Origin: Corynebacterium massiliense DSM 45435 | Lineage (GTDB): Bacteria; Actinomycetota; Actinomycetes; Mycobacteriales; Mycobacteriaceae | DNA: 64,000 nucleotides | Reading direction: 5' to 3' | Assembly: GCF_028609805.1 (NCBI RefSeq) | Contig: NZ_CP063189.1 | Coordinates: 682,001 to 746,000, forward strand | In this document: positions 16,784 to 26,331 of the stretch, piece by piece | Layout of the letters: every line of letters starts with the position of its first letter | Numbering within the stretch: the stretch's first letter is position 1 | Notes under the pieces: generated by a model | Seen by the model: the letters and a program-made list of their open reading frames with translations, nothing else | The model's database searches: none | What the model was told of the DNA's origin: nothing | Made by a program: the position numbers and the translations under genes

Positions 16784-16789
16784 GCGATG

Positions 16790-16796
16790 TAGTCTA
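16790..16796. promoter_or_regulatory. shared bidirectional -10 element for ogt and doxX
   Basis: TAGTCT (16790-16795, plus strand) lies seven bases before the doxX ATG at 16803. The complement of 16791-16796 reads TAGACT and lies seven bases before the ogt ATG at 16783. One seven-base segment can serve as -10 for two leaderless, divergent transcripts. Confidence 0.6.
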
Positions 16797-16802
16797 ATGG
16801 CC

Positions 16803-17216
16803 ATGGATAAACCCGCCGTCCGCGATGCCGCGCTGCTCATTTTCCGCGCTGTGCTGGGAGTTGTCTTCGTCGCGCACGGCGTGGACAAACTGCTCATCGC
16901 GGGCATGGATGACACGATTGGGCAATTTTCCGCCTGGGACGTGCCGCAGCCGCGACTGTCCGCGTGGGTCGCGGTCTTCGGGGAGATCATCGGCGGCGCC
17001 ATGCTCGTGGTAGGGATTTTGACCACCCTCGTCGCCGGCGCCCTGGCGCTGCTTATGGCCAGCGCGCTCTACCTCGTGCACCTGCCACACGGCTTTTTCG
17101 TGTCCGACAACGGCATCGAGTACCCGCTGGTGCTCATCGTGGGGCTGTTCATGATCGTGGTTTTCGGCTCCGGGCGCGCCAGCATCGATGGGGTGTTATC
17201 GCGTGCTGAGCCATGA
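16803..17216 (+). CDS. DoxX-family membrane protein
   Basis: The 137-residue protein has four transmembrane helices. The first carries ALLIFRAVLGVVFVAHGVDKL, typical of DoxX, and the third ends in LVHLPHGFFVSDNGIEYPL, also a family mark (both quoted in part). Some family members act with reductases in thiol or superoxide stress, but the role here is unknown. ATG at 16797 gives two extra residues; I prefer 16803 because of the seven-base distance to TAGTCT. The 3' end overlaps the zinc-finger gene by 14 bases. Confidence 0.82.
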   Translation: MDKPAVRDAALLIFRAVLGVVFVAHGVDKLLIAGMDDTIGQFSAWDVPQPRLSAWVAVFGEIIGGAMLVVGILTTLVAGALALLMASALYLVHLPHGFFVSDNGIEYPLVLIVGLFMIVVFGSGRASIDGVLSRAEP

Positions 17217-17901
17217 CGAGGTGCAAGCGGCCCTGTCGGCCCGCATCGACGGGGAGCCGCACCAGCTTGACGATGATGTGGTGGATGCCCACCTCGCCGG
17301 CTGCGCAGAGTGTCGCAGCTTTCGGGATCGGGCGCTCACCCTGACGGCGAACCTCCGGCAGCCCGCGGCGCACAGCGCCCCCAGCGGGCCGCGGGCGGAT
17401 CTGTCCGCGGACATCCTCGCCGGGGTGGAACCGCGCTGGCGAGAGGCCGCCGCCCGGCGCCACACGCTGCTCACCATCGCCCGGGTGCTGCTCGTGGTCA
17501 TGGGCGTGGTCTTCGGCGCGTGGGCGCTCACGTTCATCGGGGACGCCTCGCGGCTAACGGGCGCAGAATCCGCGGGCGCTTCCGGCGCTGTTGCCGACCC
17601 GGCGCTGAGGGAAGCGGCGGTGCACGCAGCGGGCCTGCGCTTCGGGTTGGCGTCCGCGGCGTTCTTCGTGGCGTGGCGCCCGTCCATCGCCAAGGGCGCG
17701 CTGCCCACCGTGGGCACCATGGCGGCGTTCCTCGCCGGCTTTGCCATGCGGGATATCGCGCTGGGGCAGATTTCTTCCGCCCAGGTGGGCTGGCTAATCG
17801 CCCTGGTGGCTTTCGGCGTCGTGCTGCTGTGGACCTGGGCGATTGACAGCGGGTTTGCCCCGCGGCGGTTCTGGCGCTCGCTGAACGCCCAGCCGAGTTA
17901 G
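17203..17901 (+). CDS. zf-HC2 (anti-sigma-like) membrane protein
   Basis: About 232 residues. The N-terminal 40 residues carry HLAGCAEC, the H-x3-C-x2-C core of zinc-binding anti-sigma domains, followed by four or five hydrophobic segments. Proteins of this shape hold an ECF sigma factor at the membrane, but no sigma gene adjoins, so the partner is unknown. GTG at 17203 gives the usual LSHDEVQAALSARIDGE opening; ATG at 17188 would add five residues. It overlaps doxX by 14 bases, suggesting coupling, and its stop overlaps the pmt stop by four bases. Confidence 0.7.
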   Translation: MLSHDEVQAALSARIDGEPHQLDDDVVDAHLAGCAECRSFRDRALTLTANLRQPAAHSAPSGPRADLSADILAGVEPRWREAAARRHTLLTIARVLLVVMGVVFGAWALTFIGDASRLTGAESAGASGAVADPALREAAVHAAGLRFGLASAAFFVAWRPSIAKGALPTVGTMAAFLAGFAMRDIALGQISSAQVGWLIALVAFGVVLLWTWAIDSGFAPRRFWRSLNAQPS

Positions 17902-19538
17902 TGCCAGCTGGGCAGCCACATCAGCGAGTTGTACCAGCTTTCGGGGATCAAGAACCCGTAGAGCAGCGGGGAGAAGTAGACGAACATCGCCAGTACCGCG
18001 CACAAGTAGACGATGACCGCCAAGGTGCCGGTGCGTAGATGCCCGCCTGCCAGCGTGCGCAGCGCGCGCCAGGGAACTTCGCGCCCGCGCCCGGACAGCT
18101 GGCCGAGGATGAGCGCGATGGCGACGATGACAAACGGAATGAACGCTGCCGCGTAGAAGAAGTACATCTGGCGGTCGAAGCCCACAAGCCACGGGAAAAA
18201 GCCGGCGGCGAACCCGACGAGTGGGATGAGGAAGCGGCGGTCGCGGCGCACGGTAAGCGACCACAGCGCCCAGATGAGCACGGGCACGATGATCCACCAG
18301 ATGACCGGGGTGCCGAACAGCATGAGCATGCGGCGGCACTCCTGCCCGCCGGCGCACTCGGCGTCGGTCGATGAGTAGTAGAGGACGGGGCGCGCGCCCA
18401 CTAGCCACGCCCACGGCTTGGAATCCCACGGGTGATGGTGGCCGCCCGAGGAGGTCAGCGAGGCGTGAAACTCCAGTACCGTCTTGTGGTAGTACAGCCA
18501 GTTGGCCACGCTGTCCGGAAGCAGGTTGAGCAGTGAACCGGCCTCAATGGTGCCGTCTTCCTTAGCGTGGCGGTATACGGCCGTCTCCGAGCCGAACCAC
18601 GCGCGCCACGACCAGACGTAGAGCGCGGCCGGCAGGATGACGATGGAGGCAAACGCCGGTGCGACATCGCGAAGCACAGTGCCCGCGACGTAGCGGCGCA
18701 CGCCGTAGCGGCGGCGCAACGCGAGATCCGAAAAGACGGTGAGCAGGCCGAAGGCGGCGATGAAGTACAGTCCCGACCACTTGACCGCGAGCGCGAGCCC
18801 CAGGAAAACGCCGGCGGTAAACCGCCACCACCGAAACCCGAACCGCGGGCCATACTCAGAGGTGCCCAGCCCATCGCGTACGTAGGCGCGGTGGAGGCGC
18901 TCGTGCATCTGGTGGTGGTCGCGCGCGAGGGCCCAGGCGGCCGCGGTGATGAAAAAGACCTGGAAAATATCCAGCATGCCGAACTTGGACGAGACCAACA
19001 GGGCGCCGTCGAAGCAGGCGATGAACCCGGCGAAGGCAGCGACCTGCCAGGACAGGGAGATCCGCCGCGCCAGCGCCATCACCATCACAACGGTGCCGGC
19101 GCCGAACAAAGCCGTGGCAAACCGCCAACCCAGCGGGGTATAGCCAAAGACCGCCTCCGACAGGGCCAGAATCTGCTTTCCCAGCGGTGGGTGGACCACG
19201 AGCCCGTAGCCCGGGTTGAGCTCGATACCGCCGAGGAACGGCGAGTCCCAGCTGCGGACCATGTCCCAGGCCTGCGGGACGTAGTGCTTTTCGTCGAAGA
19301 CGGGAGAGCCCTTGGACACCGGGTTGGTCAGCCCGATAAACCGGGTGAACAGCGCAAGCACCGCGATGATCGCCGTCGACCACGTATCGCCGCGCCCCCA
19401 GCGGTACTGCCGCGGGGCCGCTGGGGGAGGGGTGCCGTGGAGGCCACGGGGGCGGCGCGGACGGCGCACGCGCCGGGCGGCTGGGCGTGGGTGCTCGGTC
19501 GTGGTGGCTGGGGCGGAGGTGTTCACCCGGAACATCAT
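17898..19538 (-). CDS. pmt: polyprenyl-phosphate-mannose--protein mannosyltransferase
   Basis: The roughly 546-residue GT-C enzyme adds the first mannose to secreted proteins. A proline/arginine-rich N terminus precedes about ten transmembrane helices. The first outer loop has SPVFDEKHYVPQAWDM, with the Asp-Glu pair needed for catalysis in PMT enzymes, and NPGYGLVVHPPLGKQI follows. GGHHHPWDSKPWAW matches the later PMT loop. Two ATG codons (19538 and 19535) are adjacent; either could be used. Divergent from rsmI with 36 bases between, so both promoters must overlap. Likely substrates are exported proteins such as Rpf2, as reported for related actinobacteria. Confidence 0.92.
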   Translation of the reverse strand: MMFRVNTSAPATTTEHPRPAARRVRRPRRPRGLHGTPPPAAPRQYRWGRGDTWSTAIIAVLALFTRFIGLTNPVSKGSPVFDEKHYVPQAWDMVRSWDSPFLGGIELNPGYGLVVHPPLGKQILALSEAVFGYTPLGWRFATALFGAGTVVMVMALARRISLSWQVAAFAGFIACFDGALLVSSKFGMLDIFQVFFITAAAWALARDHHQMHERLHRAYVRDGLGTSEYGPRFGFRWWRFTAGVFLGLALAVKWSGLYFIAAFGLLTVFSDLALRRRYGVRRYVAGTVLRDVAPAFASIVILPAALYVWSWRAWFGSETAVYRHAKEDGTIEAGSLLNLLPDSVANWLYYHKTVLEFHASLTSSGGHHHPWDSKPWAWLVGARPVLYYSSTDAECAGGQECRRMLMLFGTPVIWWIIVPVLIWALWSLTVRRDRRFLIPLVGFAAGFFPWLVGFDRQMYFFYAAAFIPFVIVAIALILGQLSGRGREVPWRALRTLAGGHLRTGTLAVIVYLCAVLAMFVYFSPLLYGFLIPESWYNSLMWLPSWH

Positions 19539-19574
19539 AGGTGCTGGCCCGGACACGTATGCCATGCTGTGGAT

Positions 19575-20441
19575 ATGACTGACACTGTGAGCCTTCCGCA
19601 CCTTGACCCGCTGCCCCGCGGCGTGGTGCTCGCCGCGACACCGCTGGGAAATATCGGGGATGCTTCGCTGCGGCTCATCCAGGCACTCCAAGACGCCGAC
19701 GTCATCGCCGCGGAGGACACGCGCCGGGCGCGTGCGCTTGCCGATGCCCTGGGGGTAAGCCCCCGCGGCACCTTCGTGTCCAACTTCGACCACAACGAGC
19801 AGGAGCGCCTGCCGCGGCTGTTGGACGCGGCGCGCAGCGGCACCGTGCTGGTGGTGACGGACGCGGGCATGCCGGTCGTCTCTGATCCGGGCTACGTGCT
19901 CGTGCAGGCGGCAGTGGAAGCGGGGGTTCCGGTGACCTGCCTGCCGGGGCCCAGCGCGGTGACGACGGCACTGGCGCTGTCCGGCCTGGGGGTGGGGAAG
20001 TTCTCCTTCGACGGTTTCGCCCCGCGCAAGGACGGGCCGCGCGCGAAGTGGCTGGAGTCGCTCAAGGGGCAAAACCGCGCCACGGTGTTCTTCGAGTCCC
20101 CGCACCGCCTGGCGGCCACGCTTGCGGTGGCGGCCGAGGTCTTAGGTGCCGAGCACCCAGCCGCGGTGTGCCGCGAGCTGACCAAGACGTTCGAAGAGGT
20201 GCGCCGCGGCGGGCTGGGGGAGCTCGCCGAGTGGGCGGAGGACAATGCCCGCGGCGAGATCGCGGTCGTATTGGATGCGGCGGGTGAGGATGCGGTCGAC
20301 ATCGACAAGCTCGTCGCTCAGGTTGCTGAGCTTACCGCCGGCGGCATGCGCCTGAAGGCGGCGTGCAAGCAGGTGGCCGCTGGGACTGAGGTGTCCAACC
20401 GCGAGCTCTATGACGCGGCGGTTAGCGCCAAGCAAAACTGA
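19575..20441 (+). CDS. rsmI: 16S rRNA (cytidine-1402-2'-O)-methyltransferase
   Basis: The 288-residue protein methylates the ribose of C1402 in the decoding centre. The tetrapyrrole-methylase-fold motifs are present: LAATPLGNIGDASLR at the start, AAEDTR, FVSNFDHNEQERLP, VTDAGMPVVSDPGY, CLPGPSAVTTALALSG and FFESPHRL. I chose the ATG at 19575, which gives the family opening; a much longer frame upstream lies over the antisense of pmt. It works with the rsmA product in this window on the same rRNA region. Confidence 0.94.
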   Translation: MTDTVSLPHLDPLPRGVVLAATPLGNIGDASLRLIQALQDADVIAAEDTRRARALADALGVSPRGTFVSNFDHNEQERLPRLLDAARSGTVLVVTDAGMPVVSDPGYVLVQAAVEAGVPVTCLPGPSAVTTALALSGLGVGKFSFDGFAPRKDGPRAKWLESLKGQNRATVFFESPHRLAATLAVAAEVLGAEHPAAVCRELTKTFEEVRRGGLGELAEWAEDNARGEIAVVLDAAGEDAVDIDKLVAQVAELTAGGMRLKAACKQVAAGTEVSNRELYDAAVSAKQN

Positions 20442-20493
20442 TGGGTGTGCCCCCAGCACCTCAAGTTCCCGTTTCGCACCCTTTCGCCGATAT

Positions 20494-20512
20494 TGTTATA
20501 GCTTCGTTATCT
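20494..20512 (+). promoter_or_regulatory. MtrA-like direct repeat upstream of betP
   Basis: TGTTATAG (20494-20501), CTT, then CGTTATCT (20505-20512) is an 8-3-8 direct repeat. It starts 196 bases before the betP ATG. C. glutamicum MtrA is reported to bind 8-base direct repeats spaced by 3 and to control betP. The same arrangement precedes rpf2 here. Confidence 0.5.
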
Positions 20513-20689
20513 CCCGCCTTTGTGTTCGCTGGCAATGCTGAAAGGCGTTAGTGAGCTTCCTGAACGAGGCGGGTGAGGGGAGTGTCGCCGCGGACCGGCA
20601 GGGCAAAGGTCGGTTTTGCCCCGGCGGAGGGGCCGAAACTGCGGGGCGCGAACTTGAAAGCGTTTCACTTCTGTCACAGGGTTGAACCC

Positions 20690-22531
20690 ATGACTAATTC
20701 CGATAAGAGTGTGCCGGTGCATGCCGGCCAAAACCCGCCGAAAGGGGTGGATCCGCACGACCCAGACGTGCTGGATGCAAAGCCCAAAGACCAGAAGTTT
20801 TCTACCGTTGACGATGCACTAGATGACCAGACTGCCACCGGGCAGCTGGCGTCGATGCTGGATAGCGCATCGCAGAACCCGGACAACTACGACGAGAGTG
20901 AGCCGGACAAGGAAGGCGACAAGGACCACAAGGTCGACTGGGTCGTCACCGGCATTACCGGCGTTGTTGTCCTCGCCATCGTGATTTGGGGCCTGGCAGG
21001 CGCAGAGAGCTTCGCCAACTTCGCCAGCGCCGCCCTCGACTTCGTGGCCACCGACTTCGGTTGGGCCTACATCCTGTTCACCACCATCTTCGTGGTCTTC
21101 GTCCTCGGCTTGGCCATGTCCAAGTTCGGCACGATCCGCCTGGGTCGCGCCGACGAGGAACCGGAGTTCAACACGTTCTCCTGGATTGCGATGATGTTCG
21201 CAGCCGGCATGGGTATCGGCCTGATGTTCTTCGGCGCCTCCGAGCCGCTGTCCTTCTTCCGCGACGGCGTCCCGGGCCACGAGGAAGGCGAGGTCGGCAC
21301 TGCCATGGCCTCGGCCATGTTCCACTGGACCCTGCACCCGTGGGCGATCTACGCGATTGTGGGTCTGGCCATTGCGTACTCGACCTTCCGCATTGGCCGT
21401 AAGCAGCTGCTGTCCTCGGCGTTCGTGCCGCTTATCGGGCAGAAGCTTGCTGATGGCTGGCTGGGCAAGCTCATCGACATCCTGTCGGTCTTCGCCACCG
21501 TCTTCGGTACCGCGTGCTCGCTGGGCCTGGGCGCCCTGCAGATTCAGGCGGGCCTGTCTGCCTCCGGCTTCATTGAGAACCCGTCCAACAGCGTTGTGAT
21601 GGGCATCGTCCTGGTGCTCACCCTCGCCTTCGTGCTCTCTGCCGTGTCCGGCGTGGGCAAGGGCATCCAGTACCTGTCCAACGCGAACATGGTTCTGGCT
21701 GCCATCCTGGCCATCTTCGTGTTCATCCTCGGCCCGACCGTGGACATCCTCAACCTCATCCCGGGTTCGGTCGGCGCCTACCTGGACAACTTCACCGAGA
21801 TGATCGGCCGCACCGCCGAGTCCAACCCGGAGGCAGGCGAGTGGCTGTCCACCTGGACCATCTTCTACTGGGCATGGTGGATCTCCTGGTCGCCGTTCGT
21901 CGGCATGTTCGTCGCCCGCATTTCCCGCGGCCGCTCCGTCCGCGAGTTCTGCGTGGGCGTGCTGCTCGTCCCGGCGGGCGTGTCCACCATCTGGTTCGCC
22001 ATCTTCGGCGGTACCGCCATCAAGATGGAGCAGGGCGGCAACTCGATCTCCGGCGAGTCCAGCGAGGAAGAGCTGTTCAACCTGCTGCAGAACCTGCCGC
22101 TGGGGGCCATCACCAGCCTCGTGGCCATGATCCTGCTGGCGACCTTCTTCATCACCTCGGCGGACTCCGCGTCGACCGTGATGGGCTCGCTGTCCCAGAA
22201 CGGTGCGACCGACGCTAAGCGTTGGCTCACCGCCGCCTGGGGTGTGCTCACCGCAGCCGTCGGCATCACCCTGCTGCTGACCGACGAGGATGCGCTGAAC
22301 AACCTGCAGAATGTGACCATCGTGGCGGCCGCGCCGTTCCTGATCATCGTCTTCCTGCTGATGTTCGCCATCGTCAAGGATCTGCGCAACGACGTCATCT
22401 ACCTCGAGTACCGCGAGGCGCAGAACTTCCAGCGCAAGCTTGCTCGCGAGCGCCGCATCCACCGCGAGAACCAGCGCCGCCAGCAGCTGAAGAACCGCCG
22501 CGCAGAAAAGCAGCGCGCACGCAAGGCTTAA
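20690..22531 (+). CDS. betP: BCCT-family glycine betaine carrier BetP
   Basis: The 613-residue sodium-coupled transporter has 12 predicted transmembrane helices. [17 protein letters not shown] is the glycine-rich unwound first repeat helix; [14 protein letters not shown] and [18 protein letters not shown] supply the tryptophan cage for trimethylammonium substrates. The N terminus (1-80) is strongly acidic, and the C-terminal 50 residues are strongly basic ([19 protein letters not shown]). In C. glutamicum BetP these charged ends sense osmotic stress. Position between rsmI and metG agrees with C. glutamicum. The ATG at 20690 is chosen over upstream in-frame codons because the acidic domain begins there. 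Expression is probably osmoregulated through the repeat at 20494. Confidence 0.9.
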   Translation: MTNSDKSVPVHAGQNPPKGVDPHDPDVLDAKPKDQKFSTVDDALDDQTATGQLASMLDSASQNPDNYDESEPDKEGDKDHKVDWVVTGITGVVVLAIVIWGLAGAESFANFASAALDFVATDFGWAYILFTTIFVVFVLGLAMSKFGTIRLGRADEEPEFNTFSWIAMMFAAGMGIGLMFFGASEPLSFFRDGVPGHEEGEVGTAMASAMFHWTLHPWAIYAIVGLAIAYSTFRIGRKQLLSSAFVPLIGQKLADGWLGKLIDILSVFATVFGTACSLGLGALQIQAGLSASGFIENPSNSVVMGIVLVLTLAFVLSAVSGVGKGIQYLSNANMVLAAILAIFVFILGPTVDILNLIPGSVGAYLDNFTEMIGRTAESNPEAGEWLSTWTIFYWAWWISWSPFVGMFVARISRGRSVREFCVGVLLVPAGVSTIWFAIFGGTAIKMEQGGNSISGESSEEELFNLLQNLPLGAITSLVAMILLATFFITSADSASTVMGSLSQNGATDAKRWLTAAWGVLTAAVGITLLLTDEDALNNLQNVTIVAAAPFLIIVFLLMFAIVKDLRNDVIYLEYREAQNFQRKLARERRIHRENQRRQQLKNRRAEKQRARKA

Positions 22532-22604
22532 GCACTTGTTGCCACAGCACTAAAGCCCCTATCCGGCGCGCGCGGCCAGCGCGCGCTTCGTTAAAGTAGT
22601 GGGC

Positions 22605-24455
22605 ATGACTGAGACTGTGGTTGTAAACGTTGCTTGGCCCTACGCCAATGGCCCGCGACATATTGGACATGTCGCGGGCTTTGGCGTTCCTTCGGACGTC
22701 TTCGCACGATTCCAGCGAATGTATGGCAACGACGTGCTCATGGTCTCCGGCACCGACGAGCACGGCACCCCGCTTTTGGTCCAGGCGGATAAGGAAGGCG
22801 TCAACGTCCGTGAACTGACGGACCGCTACAACCGCCAGATTGTCGAGGACCTGGTCGGGCTCGGCCTGTCCTACGACCTGTTTACCCGCACCACCACCCG
22901 GAACCACTACGCGGTGGTCCAGGAGCTGTTCAAGGGCCTCTACGAGAACGGCTACATGGTCAAAGAAACCACCAAGGGCGCTATCTCCCCGTCGACGAAG
23001 CGCACTCTGCCGGACCGCTACATCGAAGGCACCTGCCCCATCTGCGGCGCGGACGATGCCCGCGGCGACCAGTGCGATAACTGCGGCAACCAGCTGGATC
23101 CGGTCGACCTCATCGACCCGCGTTCCAAGATCAACGGAGAAACGCCGGAGTTCATCGACACCGAGCACTTCCTGCTCGACCTCCCGGCGGTGGGCGAGGC
23201 CCTCGAGGAGTGGCTGAAGACCCGCGAGAACTGGCGCCCGAACGTGCTGAAGTTCTCCCTCAACCTCATCGATGACATGCGCCCGCGCGCCATGACTCGC
23301 GACATCGACTGGGGCGTGCCGGTGCCTATTGATGGCTGGAGCGACAACGGTGCCAAGAAGCTCTACGTCTGGTTCGATGCGGTCATCGGTTACCTGTCTG
23401 CCGCCATCGAGTGGGCCCACCGCTCCGGCACCCCGGAGGCGTGGAAGGACTACTGGCTGAACGATGATGCCCTGCACTACTACTTCCAGGGCAAAGACAA
23501 CATCACCTTCCACTCCCAGATCTGGCCGGCGGAGCTTTTGGGCTACGCGGGCAAGGGGTCCAAGGGCGGCGAGGTGCACAAGTACGGCGAGCCAAAGCTG
23601 CCCACCGAAATCGTCTCCTCGGAGTTCCTCACCATGTCGGGCTCCAAGTTCTCCTCGTCCAAGGGCGTGGTCATTTACGTCAAGGACTTCCTCAAGGAGT
23701 TCGGCCCGGATCCGCTGCGCTACTTCATCTCCGTGGCCGGCCCGGAAAACACCGACACCGACTTCACCTGGGACGAGTTCGTCCGCCGCATCAACAACGA
23801 GATGGCCAACGGCTGGGGAAACCTGGTCAACCGCACCGTGTCGATGGCGCACAAGAACTTCGGCGAGGTGCCCGAGCCGGGCGCGCTGGAGGAGGCAGAC
23901 AAGAAGATCCTCGCGCTGGCTGAGGAGACCTTCGACACCGTCGCGGAGTCGCTGAAGCACTCCAAGTTCAAGGCCGGCATCACCGCCGCGATGCACGTCG
24001 TCGGCGAGGCGAACGCCTACATCGCCGACCAGGAGCCGTGGAAGCTGGCTAAGGACGACTCCCAGCGCGAGCGTCTCGCCACCGTGCTGTGGACCGCCCT
24101 GCAGGTGGTCTCGGACTGCAACGTTCTGCTCACCCCGTACCTGCCGCACACCGCGCAGAAGGTCCACGAGACCTTGGGCCGCGACGGCGTGTGGGCAGCC
24201 GAGCCGCGCATTGAGGAAGTCCACGACGACATCCCGGTCGAGCTCGTCGGCGTGGGGCTGCCGGAAGAGGGTCACACGTACCCGATCATCACCGGCGACT
24301 ACGACGCGCAGCAGGCGGCGTGGAAGCGCATCGACGTAGAACCGGGCACGGCACTGGCCAAGCCGAAGCCGCTCATCGCCAAGCTGGACCCGGAGCTCGC
24401 CGAGACCGGTCCGGAGTGGGCGCCGGTCATGCCGGCCGCCGCGGAGGATAAGTAG
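22605..24455 (+). CDS. metG: methionyl-tRNA synthetase
   Basis: The 616-residue class I synthetase charges tRNA-Met. HIGH is intact ([10 protein letters not shown]), the KMSKS loop appears as [11 protein letters not shown], and the zinc knuckle [18 protein letters not shown] carries four cysteines. There is no C-terminal tRNA-binding domain; the protein ends after the anticodon-binding bundle and a short tail. A TAAAGT hexamer (22592-22597) lies seven bases before the ATG, indicating a leaderless mRNA. A strong hairpin spans the HIGH codons (22651-22679). The MFS gene starts on the last base of its stop codon. Confidence 0.97.
   Translation: MTETVVVNVAWPYANGPRHIGHVAGFGVPSDVFARFQRMYGNDVLMVSGTDEHGTPLLVQADKEGVNVRELTDRYNRQIVEDLVGLGLSYDLFTRTTTRNHYAVVQELFKGLYENGYMVKETTKGAISPSTKRTLPDRYIEGTCPICGADDARGDQCDNCGNQLDPVDLIDPRSKINGETPEFIDTEHFLLDLPAVGEALEEWLKTRENWRPNVLKFSLNLIDDMRPRAMTRDIDWGVPVPIDGWSDNGAKKLYVWFDAVIGYLSAAIEWAHRSGTPEAWKDYWLNDDALHYYFQGKDNITFHSQIWPAELLGYAGKGSKGGEVHKYGEPKLPTEIVSSEFLTMSGSKFSSSKGVVIYVKDFLKEFGPDPLRYFISVAGPENTDTDFTWDEFVRRINNEMANGWGNLVNRTVSMAHKNFGEVPEPGALEEADKKILALAEETFDTVAESLKHSKFKAGITAAMHVVGEANAYIADQEPWKLAKDDSQRERLATVLWTALQVVSDCNVLLTPYLPHTAQKVHETLGRDGVWAAEPRIEEVHDDIPVELVGVGLPEEGHTYPIITGDYDAQQAAWKRIDVEPGTALAKPKPLIAKLDPELAETGPEWAPVMPAAAEDK
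22651..22679 (+). promoter_or_regulatory. 11-base-pair hairpin inside the 5' end of metG
   Basis: GCCCGCGACAT (22651-22661) and ATGTCGCGGGC (22669-22679) are perfect complements with a seven-base loop, 47-75 bases into the reading frame. Such a stem could affect ribosome passage on a leaderless mRNA. Coding constraint may also explain part of it. Confidence 0.4.
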
Positions 24456-25756
24456 TGGCAGCGGGGAAGACCAGTTCCCGCTCCGCTCGTACGCCCTCCC
24501 TCGGCTTCGGTTTCGCGGCGCTGGCCGTCGTCGCCGCGGCGATCAACCTGCGCGCCGGCATTGCGTCCGTGGCGCCGGTTATCGATGACATCGCCACCGC
24601 CTTCGACGTCAGCGCCGGCACCGCCGGCCTGCTTACGGCCCTCCCGGGGTTCCTCTTTGCCCTGATGGGCTGGGGCGCGGTCCCGCTGGCTCGGCGCGCC
24701 GGTTTCACTCCGGTCATTGCGGCCGGCGGCGCGCTCATCACGGCGGGTCTCGCCCTGCGCCCCTTCGTGGGCGGCTTCCCGCTGTTTCTGGTCCTGACTA
24801 CCGCAGTGGTCGCCGGCATCGCGGTGGGCAACGTGCTGTTGCCCGCGTGGATCAAAACCCACGTGCCGCACCGCCAAGCGGTCGGCCTCATGTCGGCGTA
24901 CACCGCGATCTTGGGGCTGTCCGGCGCCATCGCCCCGCTGTCCGCCCTGTGCTTCAGCGGCGATGCCGCCTGGAAGTGGGCCATCGGAGTGTGGGCCATT
25001 CCGGCGGTGGCGCAGCTCGTTGTGTGGGCACTGGCCCTCTTGCGCACTGGGCGCGACACCCCGCGCGGGTCCGAGACCGAAAATCAGGAACCAGCGTCCG
25101 GCACCCAGGCCACCGCTGGTGCGGGCAGCACCGCCGAAGAGCGCGCGGCGCGCCGAGCCGCGGCCAAGGCCCCGCTGTGGAAATCGCCGACCGCGGTGGC
25201 GATGCTCCTCTTCTTTGGCACCCAGTCCTCCATGGCGTACACGCAGATGGGTTGGCTGCCGCAGATGCTCATGGACCAGGGCGTGAGCTCCGGCATGGCG
25301 AGCGTCACGCTGGCCATCTTGGGCGCGTTCAACGTCGCGGGTGGCGTCATCATGCCGCAGCTGGCCGCCCGGATGCGTCGCCTGACCGTCGTGCCAGTAG
25401 CCCTCGCCGCCCTGACGTTCGCGGGCTGGCTCGGGGTCTTTGCCGCCCCGGCCGCGGCGCCGATCCTGTGGGGCACGCTGCTGGGCATCGGCGGTATGTG
25501 CTTCCCACTGGCTATCGCTCTGCTCGCGCAGCGCACCAAGTCGCCGCTGGTGACCGCCCGCCTGTCCGGTTTCGTGCAACCCGGCGGTTACCTGCTCGCC
25601 GGCCTCGTGCCGCTCGTGGTCGGCTGGCTCTACGGGCTCACCGGCGGGTGGGCGGCCTCCCTGTGGCTGTTGATGATCATGTGCGCAGGTCTTTTAGTGT
25701 TCGGCGTGCGCGCCACCCGCGATATCTACATCGATGACGAACTGGTGGCGGCGTAG
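24455..25756 (+). CDS. MFS transporter, CynX/NimT (cyanate/nitroimidazole) family
   Basis: The 433-residue protein has about 12 transmembrane helices with a cytoplasmic loop of about 45 residues (RTGRDTPRGSE and on) in the middle. The first helix has AAAINLRAGIASVAPVIDDI, typical of the CynX/YeaN/NimT branch (N-x-R near the end of helix 1). Substrates in this branch are small anions or aromatic compounds; none can be assigned here. GTG at 24455 overlaps the metG stop by one base, so it is translated with metG and may be a downstream passenger gene. It is followed by a perfect 10-base hairpin terminator. Confidence 0.85.
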   Translation: MAAGKTSSRSARTPSLGFGFAALAVVAAAINLRAGIASVAPVIDDIATAFDVSAGTAGLLTALPGFLFALMGWGAVPLARRAGFTPVIAAGGALITAGLALRPFVGGFPLFLVLTTAVVAGIAVGNVLLPAWIKTHVPHRQAVGLMSAYTAILGLSGAIAPLSALCFSGDAAWKWAIGVWAIPAVAQLVVWALALLRTGRDTPRGSETENQEPASGTQATAGAGSTAEERAARRAAAKAPLWKSPTAVAMLLFFGTQSSMAYTQMGWLPQMLMDQGVSSGMASVTLAILGAFNVAGGVIMPQLAARMRRLTVVPVALAALTFAGWLGVFAAPAAAPILWGTLLGIGGMCFPLAIALLAQRTKSPLVTARLSGFVQPGGYLLAGLVPLVVGWLYGLTGGWAASLWLLMIMCAGLLVFGVRATRDIYIDDELVAA

Positions 25757-25781
25757 GCGACCGTTAAGCCCTAACGGTCGC
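25757..25781. terminator. bidirectional hairpin terminator
   Basis: GCGACCGTTA (25757-25766) and TAACGGTCGC (25772-25781) pair perfectly around AGCCC. It sits between the convergent MFS and acetyltransferase genes and includes the latter's stop codon. Confidence 0.65.
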
Positions 25782-26289
25782 GGTGGTTACGGCCGCGGTC
25801 GAAATCCAGCTGCAGGTGCACTAGGCCCAGGCGGCGGCCCTGCTTGGTGTGGATGTTCGGCATGCGGCCGGTTTCTTTGAATCCAAACTTCTTGTGTAGC
25901 GCCAGCGAGGCGGCGTTGGTGTCCACGATGTAGGAGATGATGGTCTCCACGTAGTCGTTGCCGGCGGCGTGGTCCACCACCGCCTTGAGCAGCGCGCTGC
26001 CCACGCCCTTGCCACGGGCGGTGGGGGAGACGTAGATGGTGTCTTCCGCGGTGCCGTAGTACAGGCCCGGGGTGACAAACTGCATGTAGGCGGCAAATCC
26101 GAGTACCTTGCCGTCCTCGTCGGCGACGAAGACGGGGAAACCGGAATCAAAAATCCCGTCCATCCAGGCCCGTCGGGAGTCCGCGTCTTCCTCCCACGTG
26201 ACCAGGTTGAAGTCCGGCTGGGCGGTGGCCCAGTTGAAGATGTCGGCGATGGCAGCTGCGTCGTCGTGTGTGGCTAGGCGGATATCCAT
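25771..26289 (-). CDS. GNAT acetyltransferase, phosphinothricin-acetyltransferase-like
   Basis: The 172-residue protein opens MDIRLATHDDAAAIADIFN and has the acetyl-CoA motif YVSPTARGKGVGSALLKAVV followed by NAASLALHKKFGFKETG (both split at about 20 residues when read). This is the PAT/YncA branch, which acetylates methionine sulfoximine or herbicide-like amino acids, but the natural substrate is not predictable. A TAAGGT hexamer at 26302-26297 lies seven bases before the ATG, a leaderless start. Divergent from tatD with 42 bases between. Confidence 0.88.
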   Translation of the reverse strand: MDIRLATHDDAAAIADIFNWATAQPDFNLVTWEEDADSRRAWMDGIFDSGFPVFVADEDGKVLGFAAYMQFVTPGLYYGTAEDTIYVSPTARGKGVGSALLKAVVDHAAGNDYVETIISYIVDTNAASLALHKKFGFKETGRMPNIHTKQGRRLGLVHLQLDFDRGRNHRDR

Positions 26290-26318
26290 GCCCGACACCT
26301 TACCGGCGGGCCGGTTCC

Positions 26319-26324
26319 TATAAT
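26319..26324 (+). promoter_or_regulatory. consensus -10 (TATAAT) of leaderless tatD
   Basis: TATAAT is an exact sigma-A -10 and ends seven bases before the ATG at 26332. Because the upstream ATG at 26323 lies inside this element, it settles the start codon. Confidence 0.75.
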
Positions 26325-26331
26325 GACCGGC

